From Candidatus Sabulitectum silens (GTDB lineage Bacteria > Fermentibacterota > Fermentibacteria > Fermentibacterales > JCC-6): 51,058 nucleotides of DNA. The DNA lies in contig MJAN01000008.1 of assembly GCA_001875255.1 (NCBI GenBank), positions 1 to 51,058 on the forward strand, read 5' to 3'. Shown here one piece after another: positions 19,904 through 30,768 of the stretch. How positions within the stretch are numbered: the stretch's first letter is position 1; every line of letters starts with the position of its first letter. Below the pieces are notes generated by a model that was given only the letters and a program-made list of their open reading frames with translations, was not told the DNA's origin and ran no database searches. The position numbers and the translations under genes were made by a program.

Positions 19904-20410
19904 AAGGGTCTGTATCACAGGCATTGCCGGGGTGTAGGTGGCTACGAAGGAGGTTACAGGACCTTCCAGCCCGGGATACCACGCCTCCATGGATATCTGT
20001 CCGGTGGATGGCGGGGCGGGCCTTCTGCAGTGGCTGAGGACCGTCCAGAGTTCTTCGGGCATTATGGGAATGTCCACCCGGCCCTCGGAGCTCGAGTACA
20101 TCAGGGTGTAGTTGCCGTAAATGAGATACTCGTCTCCTGCCCTTACTGTGAAGTTCGTTTCCGGGACATTTATCCCGTTCCAGAGTTCCAGCATTACGGA
20201 GTTCCATGATGCCGTGTCCACCCCCCGGCGGGAGCTGGAACGGGAATGATGGTACACCAGGGGGATGGAAGTCCACTGGTCGCGGAGGGTATCGGAGCAT
20301 GTTTCCGTTGTGAGCAGATAGAGCTGCCCGGTGTTGAAGGCCTCCAGGGCCCCCACCGCCGGACGTGGGGCCCCTGTCAGAAGGGCTGCTGTAATGAGCA
20401 TGAATGTCAT
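19868..20410 (-). CDS. Hypothetical secreted protein
   Basis: 180 residues. An N-terminal signal sequence (MTFMLITAALLTGAPRP) precedes a Trp- and Tyr-rich soluble domain with two Cys (TTETCSDTL, LSHCRRPAPP). Motifs such as NVPETNFTVRAGDEYLIYGN and SSEGRVDIPIMPEELW suggest a beta-rich fold. I do not recognise a family. It lies 8 nt downstream of the CASTOR-type channel gene on the same strand and so is likely co-transcribed as the last gene of that run. Its end overlaps the convergent NlpC/P60 gene. It is intact. Confidence 0.55.
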   Translation of the reverse strand: MTFMLITAALLTGAPRPAVGALEAFNTGQLYLLTTETCSDTLRDQWTSIPLVYHHSRSSSRRGVDTASWNSVMLELWNGINVPETNFTVRAGDEYLIYGNYTLMYSSSEGRVDIPIMPEELWTVLSHCRRPAPPSTGQISMEAWYPGLEGPVTSFVATYTPAMPVIQTLLERGRQAIQPE

Positions 20411-20418
20411 TTTGCCTC

Positions 20419-22385
20419 CTAGTCTTCCGAAAGAACGATTATCATGTCCTCCCTGCTGAAGATAACGGTTTCTCCCTTCGGGGGGTTGACTGTGATCCCG
20501 TATGAGCTCAAAGAATCATTCCTGAGGGTGCTGAACCTGTATCCGATGGCTGTTTCATTGAGTTCAGAAGCACTTGCGGTAACGGTGAAGAAGTCTACGG
20601 GTTCTCCACACTTGACATACCTGGAAGCGGGTTTGAGATAGATCTCTGAACCGTCGGGATCGAAAAGGTCCCAGAACACCGAACTGAGCTCCCTTGTTTC
20701 GGAGATCTGGGTGAGCAGAAGGCTCAGGACCTGATCGCTCACTATGTAGTCGTCGGCTCCGGTTATCTCCGCAAGGTTTCTATTCCGTATGTCCCTCATC
20801 TCGGTAATGAGGGAGAAGTTCCTGTTCAGTTTTCCGGCTATGTCCTGATGTGCAGAAGGGTCATCAGTGTGCTGGAGTCGGCTTCCTGGGCCCAGGGCGT
20901 CGGAGTAGCTCAGTATGAGTATGTGCTGGTAGTTCTCGATGGACAGGCTTTCAAGAAGGGTTCTGTCAGTTGTCCGGCCCGGGAGGTAATCAACCTCCAG
21001 ATTCTCGAGTTCCTCCGGAATGACCGGGGAACAGAATACTTCATCGGCCACCAGCTTCAGCCTGGACCCGGGGGTGAGGTAGTTGGAAAGCTCCCTTATT
21101 ATTATTGGAGCCCGCCAGTTCCAGCCCAGCATTATGATCTTCGAGGGTTCCCTGTCTGAGGGTTCCTGGTGATAGATAAGGTCTTTCCGCACCCGGGGGC
21201 TTGCCTCTCCGGAGAGAACCACCGTGTCGTCATCCTCAGAAATGGCGATGATTCGGTCGCTGTCCTCCATGATGGACTCCATGGGTGGATTGAGAACCGG
21301 AGGGTCTCCAGCCTTTTTCACGCCGATCACACAGCTTGTTTCATACATCTGCTGAACCTCGCGGAAGGTCCGTCCGGCAAGTTCCGGCTGGCTGTGGAAG
21401 TAGATCTCGTCGCCGCCATAGTCCAGAAGTTCCTGGTAAACCACCGAAAGGCCGGACTGCAGGCATGTCTGTGCAACCATTCTGGCGATGATATCTCCGG
21501 CCAGCACTATTTCAGCGTGTTTCCCTCCTACTATCCTGGCTGCGTCGACATTTTCAGGATCGGTTATCAGGGCAACTATGTGGGGAGGATCCTTCATTTT
21601 GCCCGCCCTGTTGGTTATGGCAAGCATGGTCTTGATGACCTCGGGATCAGGATTATCGCCATCGGGGGACAGGACTATGACAGCCTTTGCGGTGTGGAGA
21701 CTCATCTTCTCAAGATCGGAGGCTCCACCGGACTTCCCGTTCTGCACACCACCCTGGTGTTCCTGAGAAGGGGGACCTTCTCCCTTATCTCATCTTCCAT
21801 CATGACCTTGTCCATGTTCGCCATTATGGCAACACAGGGTCTTTTCTGGTTTTCATTGGCAATGGAAAGCTCGGAAATGATGGTGAACACCTGCTCAGAC
21901 CAGCCCAGCACCACGGTATGATCATTCTCCACCACTCGGGATCTGCCCTTTCGCAGGGCCTCCAGCCTGGCTTCCAGCCCTGTGGTGAGGATACCGATAA
22001 GGGTGCTGAAGATGAAGATCCCGCTGAATGTCACTATGAGCATGCTGGCCAGAAATCCGGGGCTTCCCTGGTCGCCTCCGATGGTGCCTGGGTCCATTGT
22101 GCGCATGAGGCTCATCCAGAGAAGCGCAGGAAAACCTTCTCCTTCGGGAGCTGTACCGGTGAACATGACCATGAGGGAGAAAAATACGATAAGTATGACG
22201 GAAAGAATTCCCAGCCATATTATCAAACCCGCAGTTCCCCTGGACATCATGGTGTCGAAGGCGTAGCTGAACCTGCCTTCGCGGAAAATCTCCCTGGCAT
22301 TGTCAGCCCCCTGTCTGGTTAATGGATAATGGATTTTAACCTGTTCAGAGGGCGCAGGCAATGCCCCTGTTCTCGCATATGGCAA
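20419..22385 (-). CDS. CASTOR/POLLUX-type ion channel protein with RCK-like domains (frameshifted)
   Basis: About 655 residues. FSYAFDTMMSRGT precedes two membrane segments (about residues 50-75, GLIIWLGILSVILIVFF, and about 110-135, FLASMLIVTFSGIFIFSTLI) with a pore-like loop between them. Then come two Rossmann-like halves opening DHTVVLGWSEQVFTIISEL and SKIIMLGWNWRAPIIIREL. The paired LGW openings and the FDxxMSRGT start are typical of bacterial homologues of the plant CASTOR/POLLUX channels, which conduct cations and are gated by their RCK domains. A slip at about 21720-21745 splits the gene. The start is uncertain because it overlaps the upstream gene's end by 41 bp. It sits between a cyclic-di-GMP synthase fusion and a secreted protein; a regulatory link is inference. 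Confidence 0.82.
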
Positions 22386-25300
22386 GGTACTCCTTCACAT
22401 CGGAACGGGAGAGTATGCCATTTCTGATGGATTCTGTGGTGATGGAGGAGATGGTGCTTTCCAGGATGTCCACACCGTTTGAGAGTGCATGGAGTGCCTG
22501 TTCATCGGATCCCGAGGCCATGTAAGCCCTGTAGAGATTTCCATACATGAATACCACGTCGAAGGGAGACAGGTTTTCGGCGTTCCTTATGGAGCTTTCT
22601 ATCATGAAAATTCCCCGGTCGACGGATTCCCCGGTAAGCACGAGAAGATAGCCCCGCAGGTGGATGAACCGGTTGGAAATATCCTGGGACATGTCGCAGT
22701 CCTCCATACCGGTGAGTATCTCCAGGGCTCTGGATAGATCGGAGCGACGGATCCTCACCGCTGCGATCTCGAGGGAGGAATGGTGAATCGTTTCGGTACA
22801 GTTCAGCTCCTCAAATATCGCACAGGCGTTCAGAAGGTACTCCTCCGCCTTGTCGTATTTACCCTGAAGCATGAAAAGCCTGCCCAGCCCCAGCTGGCCG
22901 TAGCCCATTCCCAGACGGTTCTGAATTCTGCTGTTCAGTTCTATATAGAGCTGAAAATACCTTCGTGAAAGGTCCAGCATGTTGAGATTGGTATATGCCT
23001 CCGCAAGGTTGTAGTAGGCGATAGCCAGCCCGAGCTGGTCGTCAAGACGATTGTTCAACCTGACCACCTGCTTAAGCGTATCGAGCATCTCAGTATAGTG
23101 ACCGCCATGTTCAAGCAGGCCGTGCATGTTGTTAAGGATCAGGGCCTCCATGGATGGATCGTTATGGGTGATGGATATATCCAGGGCGGTCCTGTAGTGA
23201 TCCAGGGCTCTGGTCGGGGTGCCTGTTTCGGATTCGAGGTCTGCCAGCCTTGCGTAGTAAAGCCCCTCCAGTGAACCATCCGGCCTATCCGGATGTTCGT
23301 CGATGAGCCGCTTTGCATCCTCAAGCTTTTTACCGGCCTCCCCTCGTCTGCCCTGCAGTCTGCTTATGAAGGATGATTCCAGAAGGGCTCCAATCATGCT
23401 CCCGATCAGGATGCTTTCCCTGCTCTCGACGGAGTTTCCTATGCTAACCACCTCGTCGAACATTTCCATGGCCTTTGAGTACATGCTTCTTCTTTTGTAG
23501 CTGTCGCCCAGCCGGTAGAAACAGCTGCCCGGTCCACCGGCTTCGAGGCCATTTCCAGGGCTTTGTTCATGTGCCTGTCCGCTTCTTCCGCTTTCCCCGT
23601 TATGGAGAAGAGGGTTCCCATGTTCAGGTGGACACAGAAAAGCTCCTCGGTATCGGTGTCCGCCGGAAGCCGTTCAAGGTATTCCCTGTACCAGTGAATG
23701 GACTGGGAATGCTGGCCCTCGCGAAAGGTTTGCCCGGCGGCCATTCGGGAGAAGGAAGGGCCTTTTCGGTGTTCCTGCTGCAGCAGTAATGCCTGGCGGT
23801 TTCCGTAAGCAGTTCGCCAAAGAGCTCATCCCCCATGAGTTCCAGTGCGGCGGCGGTTCTTTCGTGAAGGATGCTCCTCAGGGAGGGAGAGATAAGGGAA
23901 ACCAGATAGCTGCGCATTACACCGAACTTGAACTGATAGCCCTGGCCGTCGTCGAGGAGCAGCCCTGACCCAACGAAATCATCAAGGATCTCCGCAAGGG
24001 TGAGTTCCTCCATTCCCGTTAGATGGCTGAGAAGGCTCAGAGTAAGGAACCTTCCCGCGAGGGCCGAGCGCTTCAGAACCTTTAACTGTTCTTCCGATAA
24101 CCCTTCCAGGATAGAATCGAGCACAGGGCGAACCTCCGGAGGGGTGGCGTCTTCCCGGGGCTCGCTCCATCTGGCCGCGCGACCATTCCCCACTCCCACT
24201 GCACCGGACTCTATGCACCAGTTGACCAGCATCTGAAGGAACCGTGTGTTACCGCCGCTCTGGCTGCTCATGTAGTCGATGACATCCACCGGGACCCCCG
24301 GAGATTTCAGTGCGAAGAAAAGCATGGTCCTCACGTCGGACCTGCTGAGGGGGTTCAGATGGATGGAAAGACGCCGGGAAGGGGGAAGAAGGGAAATGAA
24401 TGGCCCAAGGACTCGGCGGTTCGACTGATGGCTATGCAGAAAAACCGGGATCACTGGTTTCGGAGAGCACCTCGCCATATAGCCAACGCCTTCGGGAGAA
24501 GCCCATTGAAGATTGTCCAGCACCATAACGAAGGGCTTTATAGTGGAAAGGGCCGTGAGAATTCTGCTGAGATCCTTCCTTGTTCGTATCCTGGTCTCAT
24601 TCAGGTCTCCCGGGACTGAGCGTTTTTAACGGGGAAACCGTATTGACCGAGATGATCCGCGGTGCCCGGTTCCACCTGTCCCGTCTGGCGGACCACTTTC
24701 TTGAGTTCGTTGTCATCGAGGTTATCCAGACAGAGCTTTATTTCATTTACGATCAGAAAGGTGATCTCCTCACTGACAGGATGAACATCGGTTTTCAGCA
24801 GAGGTGTCTGCTTGAACTGGCAGTAGTTGCTGAGTTCCTCCACCAGCCTGGTCTTGCCCATGCCCTGCTCGCCGGTGATGGAGCAGAACATGGAGCTGCC
24901 GCTCATGGAACGGTCAAGGGTTTCCCTGAGGAGCTGAAGCTCATCACGGCGGCCAACCATATGGGTGAAATCCGGTTCCGTATCCCTGGAAACCTTCAGG
25001 TCGTCGGCAAGAAGGAAACGGCCCCTTCCTGTTTCCTTGGCGCGGTAAAGGGCCTGGTCCGCCAGTGCTATTACATCCTTCAGCTCCCGGTGGGAGGGCT
25101 GACTTTCCGCCACTCCCATGGATGCGCTTACCCTCAGCCCTCCGGGGAAATCACGGTTGCCAAGTTCGTATAGAAGACGCTGGGCCAGGTCGAGGGCACT
25201 GTTGCCGTCGGTTTCCGGAAGAACCACCAGGAACTCGTCGCCGCCGAAGCGGAGGGCGTGGTCACTCTTCTTCAGATTGATCCTGATGGTCTGACCCACA

Positions 25301-25494
25301 TGGGCCAGTATGTCATCCCCGGTGAGATGGCCGTATATGTCGTTCACCAGCTTGAAGTGATCCACATCGATGATAAGCAGGGTCCATGGATACTTTCTGG
25401 AAGCGAACTCCCCATCGAGCTGCCGCAGAAGAGACCTGTCGCAAAGGCCGGTGAGAGCGTCTTTTGATTCGGTATGGTCGGTGAGGGACTGCAA
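22345..25494 (-). CDS. GGDEF diguanylate cyclase - STAND ATPase - TPR fusion protein (frameshifted)
   Basis: About 1050 residues. The start TTG 25494 has AGGAGG 9 nt upstream. The GGDEF domain (about residues 10-165) is intact: DALTGLCDRSLL, LLIIDVDHFKLVNDIYGH, RFGGDEFLVVLPE, ALYRAKETGRGRF. The inhibitory site five residues before GGDEF reads KKSD rather than RxxD. Next is an AAA/STAND-type ATPase: FTHMVGRRDELQLLRE, Walker A GEQGMGKTRLVEEL, Walker B-like VMVLDNLQWASPEGV, and a winged-helix-like region (VLKRSALAGRFLTLSLLSHL). The last 450 residues are TPR repeats (ALDHYRTALDI, GLAIAYYNLAEAYTNL, GQLGLGRLFMLQGKYDKAEE). Slips near 24600-24640, 23750 and 23470 split it. Domain order is clear despite the slips. 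It probably makes c-di-GMP under control of an NTP- and partner-sensing module; that coupling is inference. Confidence 0.85.
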
Positions 25495-25587
25495 TTCAGG
25501 TTTCCTCCTATGGTTACATTACACATAAGCATAAAGTTTACCAGAAGCGGAACCTATATTAACAATCCAGAATAACAACAAACAGCA

Positions 25588-25620
25588 GGAAAAACGAGCC
25601 ACACCATGGGGGCGTGGCTC
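25588..25620 (-). terminator. Rho-independent terminator downstream of glnS
   Basis: GAGCCAC (25596) pairs with GTGGCTC (25614). In the minus direction the stem is followed by GTTTTTCC. It lies about 50 nt beyond the glnS stop at 25670. Confidence 0.7.
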
Positions 25621-25669
25621 AAATCACCGGGTGGTCTTCCCCCATGGTCTTAACCGGGGAAACCGGCTG

Positions 25670-27328
25670 TCAGCGCTTCCTCCTTGCCCAGGAATCCCTG
25701 AGGGTGATGGTTCTGTTGAATACCATCTTTCCGGCGGTGGAGTCGGGGTCAACGGAAAAATACCCGTTCCGCTCGAACTGGCAGACATACCCCGGTTCCT
25801 TATCCTTCATGTGGTTCTCAACCATGCAGTTTTCCATTACTCTGAGTGAGTCGGGATTGAGTGAGTCGGTGAAGCTTCCTTCATCGGCTTTCTTCATTGG
25901 GTTTTCCTCGGCGAAGAGCCTGTCGTACAGCCGGACCTCCGCCGGGAAACAGTGGTCCGCGGAAACCCAGTGGAGGGTTCCCCTGACCCTTCTGCCGTCC
26001 GGGGCATTACCCCCGGCGGTCTCGCTGTCGTAGGTGCACCTGATGGCGGAGACATTCCCCTGCTCATCCTTTTCAAAGCCAGTGCATGTAACGAGATAGG
26101 CATATCTGAGCCTGACCTCCCTGCCCGGCGCCATACGGAAGAACTTCTTCGGAGGATCCTCCATGAAATCCTCCCCCTCGATATAGAGTTCCCTGGTGAA
26201 GGGAATGCTTCGGACACCTGCGGATTCGTCCTCGGGGTTTACCACATAGTCAAAGTGCTCGGTCCTGTCTTCCGGATAGTTTTCTATGATGAGCTTAACC
26301 GGGTTGAGAACGGACATTACCCGTGGTGCGGTACTGTTGAGCTGGTTCCTTATGCAGCTCTCCAGAAGGGCTATGTCCACCGTGCTGTTGCGTTTCGCAA
26401 GGCCGATGGTAAAACAGAAGGAGCGTATGGCCTCCGGTGGGACTCCCCTTCGCCTCAGTCCGCAGAGGGTGGGCATTCTGGGGTCATCCCATCCCTTTAC
26501 GAAGCCCATTTCAACCAGATGTCTGAGATAGCGTTTGCTCACAACGGTATAGTTGAGGTTCAACCGGGCGAACTCTATCTGTCTGGACTTGAACATGTCC
26601 AGTTTTTCGAGATACCAGTTGTAGAGGGGGCGGTTATCCTCAAACTCGAGGGTGCAGAGACTGTGGGTGACCCCTCGATGGAATCCTCGAGGCAGTGGGC
26701 GAAGTCATACATGGGATAGATGCACCATTGTCGCCGGTTCTGTGGTGAGAATGGTGCAGTATCCTGTATATGGCCGGATCACGCATGTTCATGTTGGGGC
26801 TTGCCATATCGATCTTGGCCCTCAGGGTCCTGGAGCCGCCGGGAAACTCTCCGCTTTTCATTCTGCGGAAGAGATCGAGGTTCTCCCTGGCGGTCCTGTT
26901 CCTGTAGGGGCTGTTCCTGCCGGGTTCCTTAAGGGTGCCCCTGTACTTTCGAACTTCTTCGGCGGTGAGATCGCAGACATAGGCCAGACCCATTTCAATG
27001 AGTTTTTCAGCCAGTTCATACATCTCATCGAAATAATCCGAGGCGAACCGCAGACTGCTCCATTCGAAGCCAAGCCATTTGATGTCATTCCTGATAGCAT
27101 CTACGAACTCGGTTTCTTCCTTCACGGGGTTGGTGTCATCGAAGCGGAGATTGCATCTGCCTGGTACTCCTCGGCAATTCCGAAGTTGGTGCAAATGGAC
27201 TTCGCGTGGCCGATGTGGAGATAGCCATTGGGTTCCGGGGGGAACCTGGTCACGATCTCACTGTGTTTGCCGGTGGCGAGATCGTTTTCGATGATCTCCC
27301 TTATGAAATCCCTTGTGGCTTTTTCCAT
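25670..27328 (-). CDS. glnS: Glutaminyl-tRNA synthetase (frameshifted)
   Basis: About 552 residues, the normal length. The start ATG at 27328 ([20 protein letters not shown]) follows AGGAGGAACAGG. Class I motifs are [19 protein letters not shown] (HIGH), then [17 protein letters not shown], and the KMSKS equivalent [17 protein letters not shown]. Further on are [19 protein letters not shown] and the C-terminal anticodon-binding barrels ([16 protein letters not shown], [20 protein letters not shown]). The protein charges tRNA-Gln directly. Slips near 27140-27190 and 26640-26700 split it into three pieces. An essential gene broken twice is the best argument that such breaks are sequencing errors. 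It lies 46 nt downstream of the GCS2-like gene and is followed by a terminator. Confidence 0.95.
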
Positions 27329-27374
27329 AGAATCCTGTTCCTCCTGAATCAATGTTGGTCAATAATAATGAATG

Positions 27375-28286
27375 TCAGCCCTGGTCATCCATCATCCGCT
27401 GCACCATGTGGAGGAAGGTGATCCATGCTCCGCGGAACATGTGAAGCGGTCTTGTGTCCGGGGTCCTCAGCTCAAGGGTAATCCCCTTGGTATTCAGCCT
27501 TACGTCGGTGAAGATAGTTGTGAAGTGAACCAGAAAATCCTGGAATCCGGGGTGGGGATCTATCTCGCCGAAGGGAACTCCACTGTGAAGGTCGATGGCG
27601 TTCAGGGCAAAGTGTATCAGTCTTTCCAGAAGGACCTCCGAGGATTCGATGTTGTCAGCCCGGGAGCATGTCAGGCCGCACCGGGAGGGGTCGGTCCTGT
27701 CCCAGATATCCCTGCGTTCAGGCCCCATGGAGAATCCCTCTTCCCTTGAAAGTGAGCACATGAACTCCCAGAGCTGCAAAAGCTCATCCAGGGAGTTCAG
27801 GGAGACATGCAGATGTATCGCAGCGGTGCCCTTCATCATATCCCAGCCCCGGTCGCTGGTTCTGCCCAGCAGTTCGTGGAGGCTTCTGTACCTGTCCGCC
27901 TCAAGGAGCATGGGGGCGGAATCCCGCCCGGGTATGTACTCCCGGGGTATGTAGTTTACGCCGGTGCGTTCCCTTATTTCTGCAATGGTAATTTCTATGG
28001 TCCTGAGCAGTGAGTCGAACAGAGCCATGTCATCACCGGCTATGGGGGGACTGCTGAACTCTATCTGGCCCCCCGGTTCGAAGGTTATGTACATTCCTGA
28101 GTCGTCAGCTATCCTGTCTTCCCGTTCCGTGAAGCCCAGGGAGGGGAGACAGCTCTTCACATTGCTGAAATCCTCGGGGGACAGGGGATCTTCGCCGATG
28201 AGCTCGTACTCGAAGCCGTAGGTTCGTGTCTTCCTTCCGGTGATCCTGTCCTTTACAAGGGCTATGAACTGGTTCCTGTATCTCAA
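27375..28286 (-). CDS. GCS2-family carboxylate-amine ligase (glutamate-cysteine ligase-like)
   Basis: 303 residues, intact. The start is TTG 28286 (MRYRNQFIALVKDRITG), overlapping the asnB stop by 4 nt. Family motifs are YGFEYELIGEDPL near the N-terminus, EPGGQIEFSSPPIAG, TAAIHLHVSLNS, and near the C-terminus GITLELRTPDTRPLHMF. These fit the glutamate-cysteine ligase type 2/EgtA superfamily, which joins an amino group to the gamma-carboxyl of glutamate using ATP. It is shorter than the 370-450 residues of typical members. The true substrate is unknown: it may make a gamma-glutamyl conjugate other than gamma-Glu-Cys. Its coupling with an asparagine synthetase homologue suggests a shared amide- or peptide-forming step. 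Confidence 0.75.
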   Translation of the reverse strand: MRYRNQFIALVKDRITGRKTRTYGFEYELIGEDPLSPEDFSNVKSCLPSLGFTEREDRIADDSGMYITFEPGGQIEFSSPPIAGDDMALFDSLLRTIEITIAEIRERTGVNYIPREYIPGRDSAPMLLEADRYRSLHELLGRTSDRGWDMMKGTAAIHLHVSLNSLDELLQLWEFMCSLSREEGFSMGPERRDIWDRTDPSRCGLTCSRADNIESSEVLLERLIHFALNAIDLHSGVPFGEIDPHPGFQDFLVHFTTIFTDVRLNTKGITLELRTPDTRPLHMFRGAWITFLHMVQRMMDDQG

Positions 28287-30164
28287 ATGACACCTTTCAT
28301 GAATTCACCGTACCACAGGGTGAATACTACAATTGCGAAGACCCTGTCTCCTGCGGATACCATGGTTTCAGGGCCGACCCCCTCACCGGTTACCATTCCG
28401 GCATATTTTCTCACGAGATCGCCGTTCAGTATGCCCTGTGCATCGGCTTCATTCCCCATGAGGATGTCGGCGATGGGCTCAGGAAGCCCGGAGGGGGTGG
28501 TGAACCAGTCTGCTATTGGCATGGTGAAGGGTTTCTTTGCCCTGCCGGTTACCTCGGGAGGGAGGATGCCATGGGTCCTGAAGGACTCCCTGCAGATGTA
28601 CTTTTCACGACCGGCTGCAAGATTTACCCTGAGATCCAGGGGAAGTGTGCCTGCGAATTCTGCCAGCCTGTAGTCCAGGAAGGGTGTTCTTGTCTCCAGG
28701 CTGTGCCTCATGCTCAGCTTGTCCAGCCTGAGGTTAACGTAGTTGGGAAGCCTGGTGAGGGTCTCTATAACCTGCATGGCGGAAATGGGCTCCTCCATCC
28801 GGGAAACCCCTTCGGGAATGTAGTCGGATATGGTGAAGCCAAGTGGAACATCGGCACCGAGAAGCTCTGCCAGTTCGTTTTTCGAGAAAGCAGTTCTCCG
28901 GCAATATGTCTGGTTATGTGGTCTTCCGGGGTGCCCCCCACCCTGGTGAGCATTTCCGGGTAGAGTTCCGTAAGCCTTTTCCGTTCCACGGAGGAAGCAC
29001 CGGGATAAGCCATGGCCGCCGCCTCCACAAGGAACTTTCTGTAGCCGGCGAAGATCTCGTCGCGCCTTCGCCGGTGAGGACCACCTTGAGCCTGCTGGAG
29101 GCCAGGCGGCAGACCTGGTCGGGTGGGAACCATGGTGCCCAGTGAAATGGGTTCTTCTATCGCCCTTATGATCTCCGGTAGCATCCCGAGGTGGTCAGGA
29201 GAGCATACACCCCTGATGTTCTCGGCACCTTCGAAACGGCGGGGCATCAGGGAAAGGAAACGGTCCACATCCGGGGTCTCATCATATTTCGGTTCACTGA
29301 AGCCTATGGTGAAGAGTTTTATATCAGGTTTACGAACCGCTGCAGCGCTGGCCACCGCAGAGGAATCTATACCCCCGGATATCAGGCTTCCCACCTCCAC
29401 ATCGCTTCGCAGCCTTATCCTCACCGAATCGGTGAACAGTCTGTTGAACTCCTCCCCGGCCTCTTCCGGGGTGATGTTCCTGTTCTCATGGAACTTCCAC
29501 CGCCAGTAGGTTTCCAGGGAATAATCCCCGCTCAAGGTGTCCTGAATGAGAACCGATGCCGGGGGCAGTTTGCGTATCCCTTTGAAGATCGTTCTTTCGC
29601 CGGGCACATACCTGTATTTGAAGAATGCCGCAAGGAGATCCGGATCAAGCTCCCGGGGAACACCAGGGGCCTTCAAAAGGGGTTTGATCTCGCTGGAAAA
29701 AACAAACCCGAGCCGTTTCTGACATAGTAGAGAGGCTTTATGCCGAACCTGTCCCGGAAGAGGACAAGCCTGTTCCGCTCAGGGTCGTGGACCACCCCGG
29801 CGAACATACCGTTGAGTTTTGCCGGGAAACCCGGTCCGTGGTGCCTGTAGGTGTTCAGGGCTACCTCCATGTCTCCGGAGGTGGCATAGTGCTCACGGGG
29901 TAGTTCATCCTTCAGCTCAATGTAGTTGTATATCTGTCCGTTGCAGGCGATGGCAGTACCATCGGCGCGGTTGATCACCGGCTGCATTCCGGTTTCCAGA
30001 TCGAGGATGGAGAGCCTTACGAAGCCTATTCCGGTGTTGCCGCGTATCATTACGCAGCTGTCGTCGGGTCCCCGGTGCTTTTGAAGCCTGCAGGACTCCT
30101 CAAGGAATTCCCTGCCCCTGTCCCCGGAAAAACCCTCTGACCAGTATCCGGTGAAACCGCACAT
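28283..30164 (-). CDS. asnB: Asparagine synthetase (glutamine-hydrolysing) (frameshifted)
   Basis: About 627 residues. The start ATG 30164 puts Cys at position 2 (MCGFTGYWSEGF), the nucleophile of the class II glutaminase domain. That domain continues with QKHRGPDDSC, FVRLSILDLETGMQPVIN and CNGQIYNYIELKDEL. The synthetase domain has SLISGGIDSSAVASAAAV, the PP-loop for AMP transfer, then TIGFSEPKYDETPDVDRFLS, DEIFAGYRKFL, and RHSLETRTPFLDYRLAEFA. Slips near 29676, near 29050-29110 (where the DGGDE loop should be) and near 28790 split it. It transfers ammonia from glutamine to an Asp-like carboxylate. Since it is coupled to a GCS2-like ligase, the acceptor could be something other than aspartate. 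The upstream neighbour is a short hypothetical gene on the same strand. Confidence 0.9.
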
Positions 30165-30300
30165 TAGCTTTACCTCCCGAAGGGGCAAAAATAAGCGATT
30201 TCAGAAATTTATCCTAATCAGGCAAAGTTCAGATCCGGGAAATAAGGGATTCCAGCAGTTCTATCTCGGTGATTTGTCTCATGGCTGCCCTCTGTCTGGA

Positions 30301-30698
30301 TCACCTTCTGAAAACACGCCTGGAGCTGATACGGCTGCCATCGCTTACTATCAAAGCACTGCCCAGCTTACTCAGTATGTCCAGGGGAAGGGTAACCGGT
30401 GATCTTATCACCCTGGGCACCCCCTGCCTGACATCACAGATGAATGCGGGAAGGGAACATGAGACCGATGTCACGAGCTCATATCCCCTTTCGTTGAAAA
30501 GTGCTGAGTTGATGTATCGGTCTTTGCGGAAACCCTCGATAACCCTCACCGGTGATCCGGTTGCCCTGAGACCCGGACTGCCTGTATACCTTTCCGGATC
30601 GGTCAGGTGAAGTCCTTCAGCCTCCAGTGTACCCATTTTCCCGGGAACGGCCCTTACCGTTCCCTCATGATCGATTCGATGATGTTTCCCAAAGCCAT
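30301..30698 (-). CDS. Hypothetical protein (frameshifted)
   Basis: About 130 residues. The start ATG 30698 (MALGNIIESIMRE) follows GGAGGTGCAGAAG. One slip near 30655 leads into GTVRAVPGKMGTLEAEGLHL and then YINSALFNERGYELVTSVS. The protein ends with a basic SRISSRRVFRR. The last third contains VPRVIRSPVTLPLDILSKLG. I do not recognise a family. A longer shadow frame on the plus strand overlaps. Support is a good ribosome site and continuity across one slip. It is divergent from trmFO, whose start is 70 nt away, so 30699-30768 is a shared regulatory region. Confidence 0.45.
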
Positions 30699-30768
30699 CT
30701 TCTGCACCTCCATGGGTATATTACACCCCTGTTGTTAATCTGGTGTTAAGGCCCCGGGGAGGGAAACG

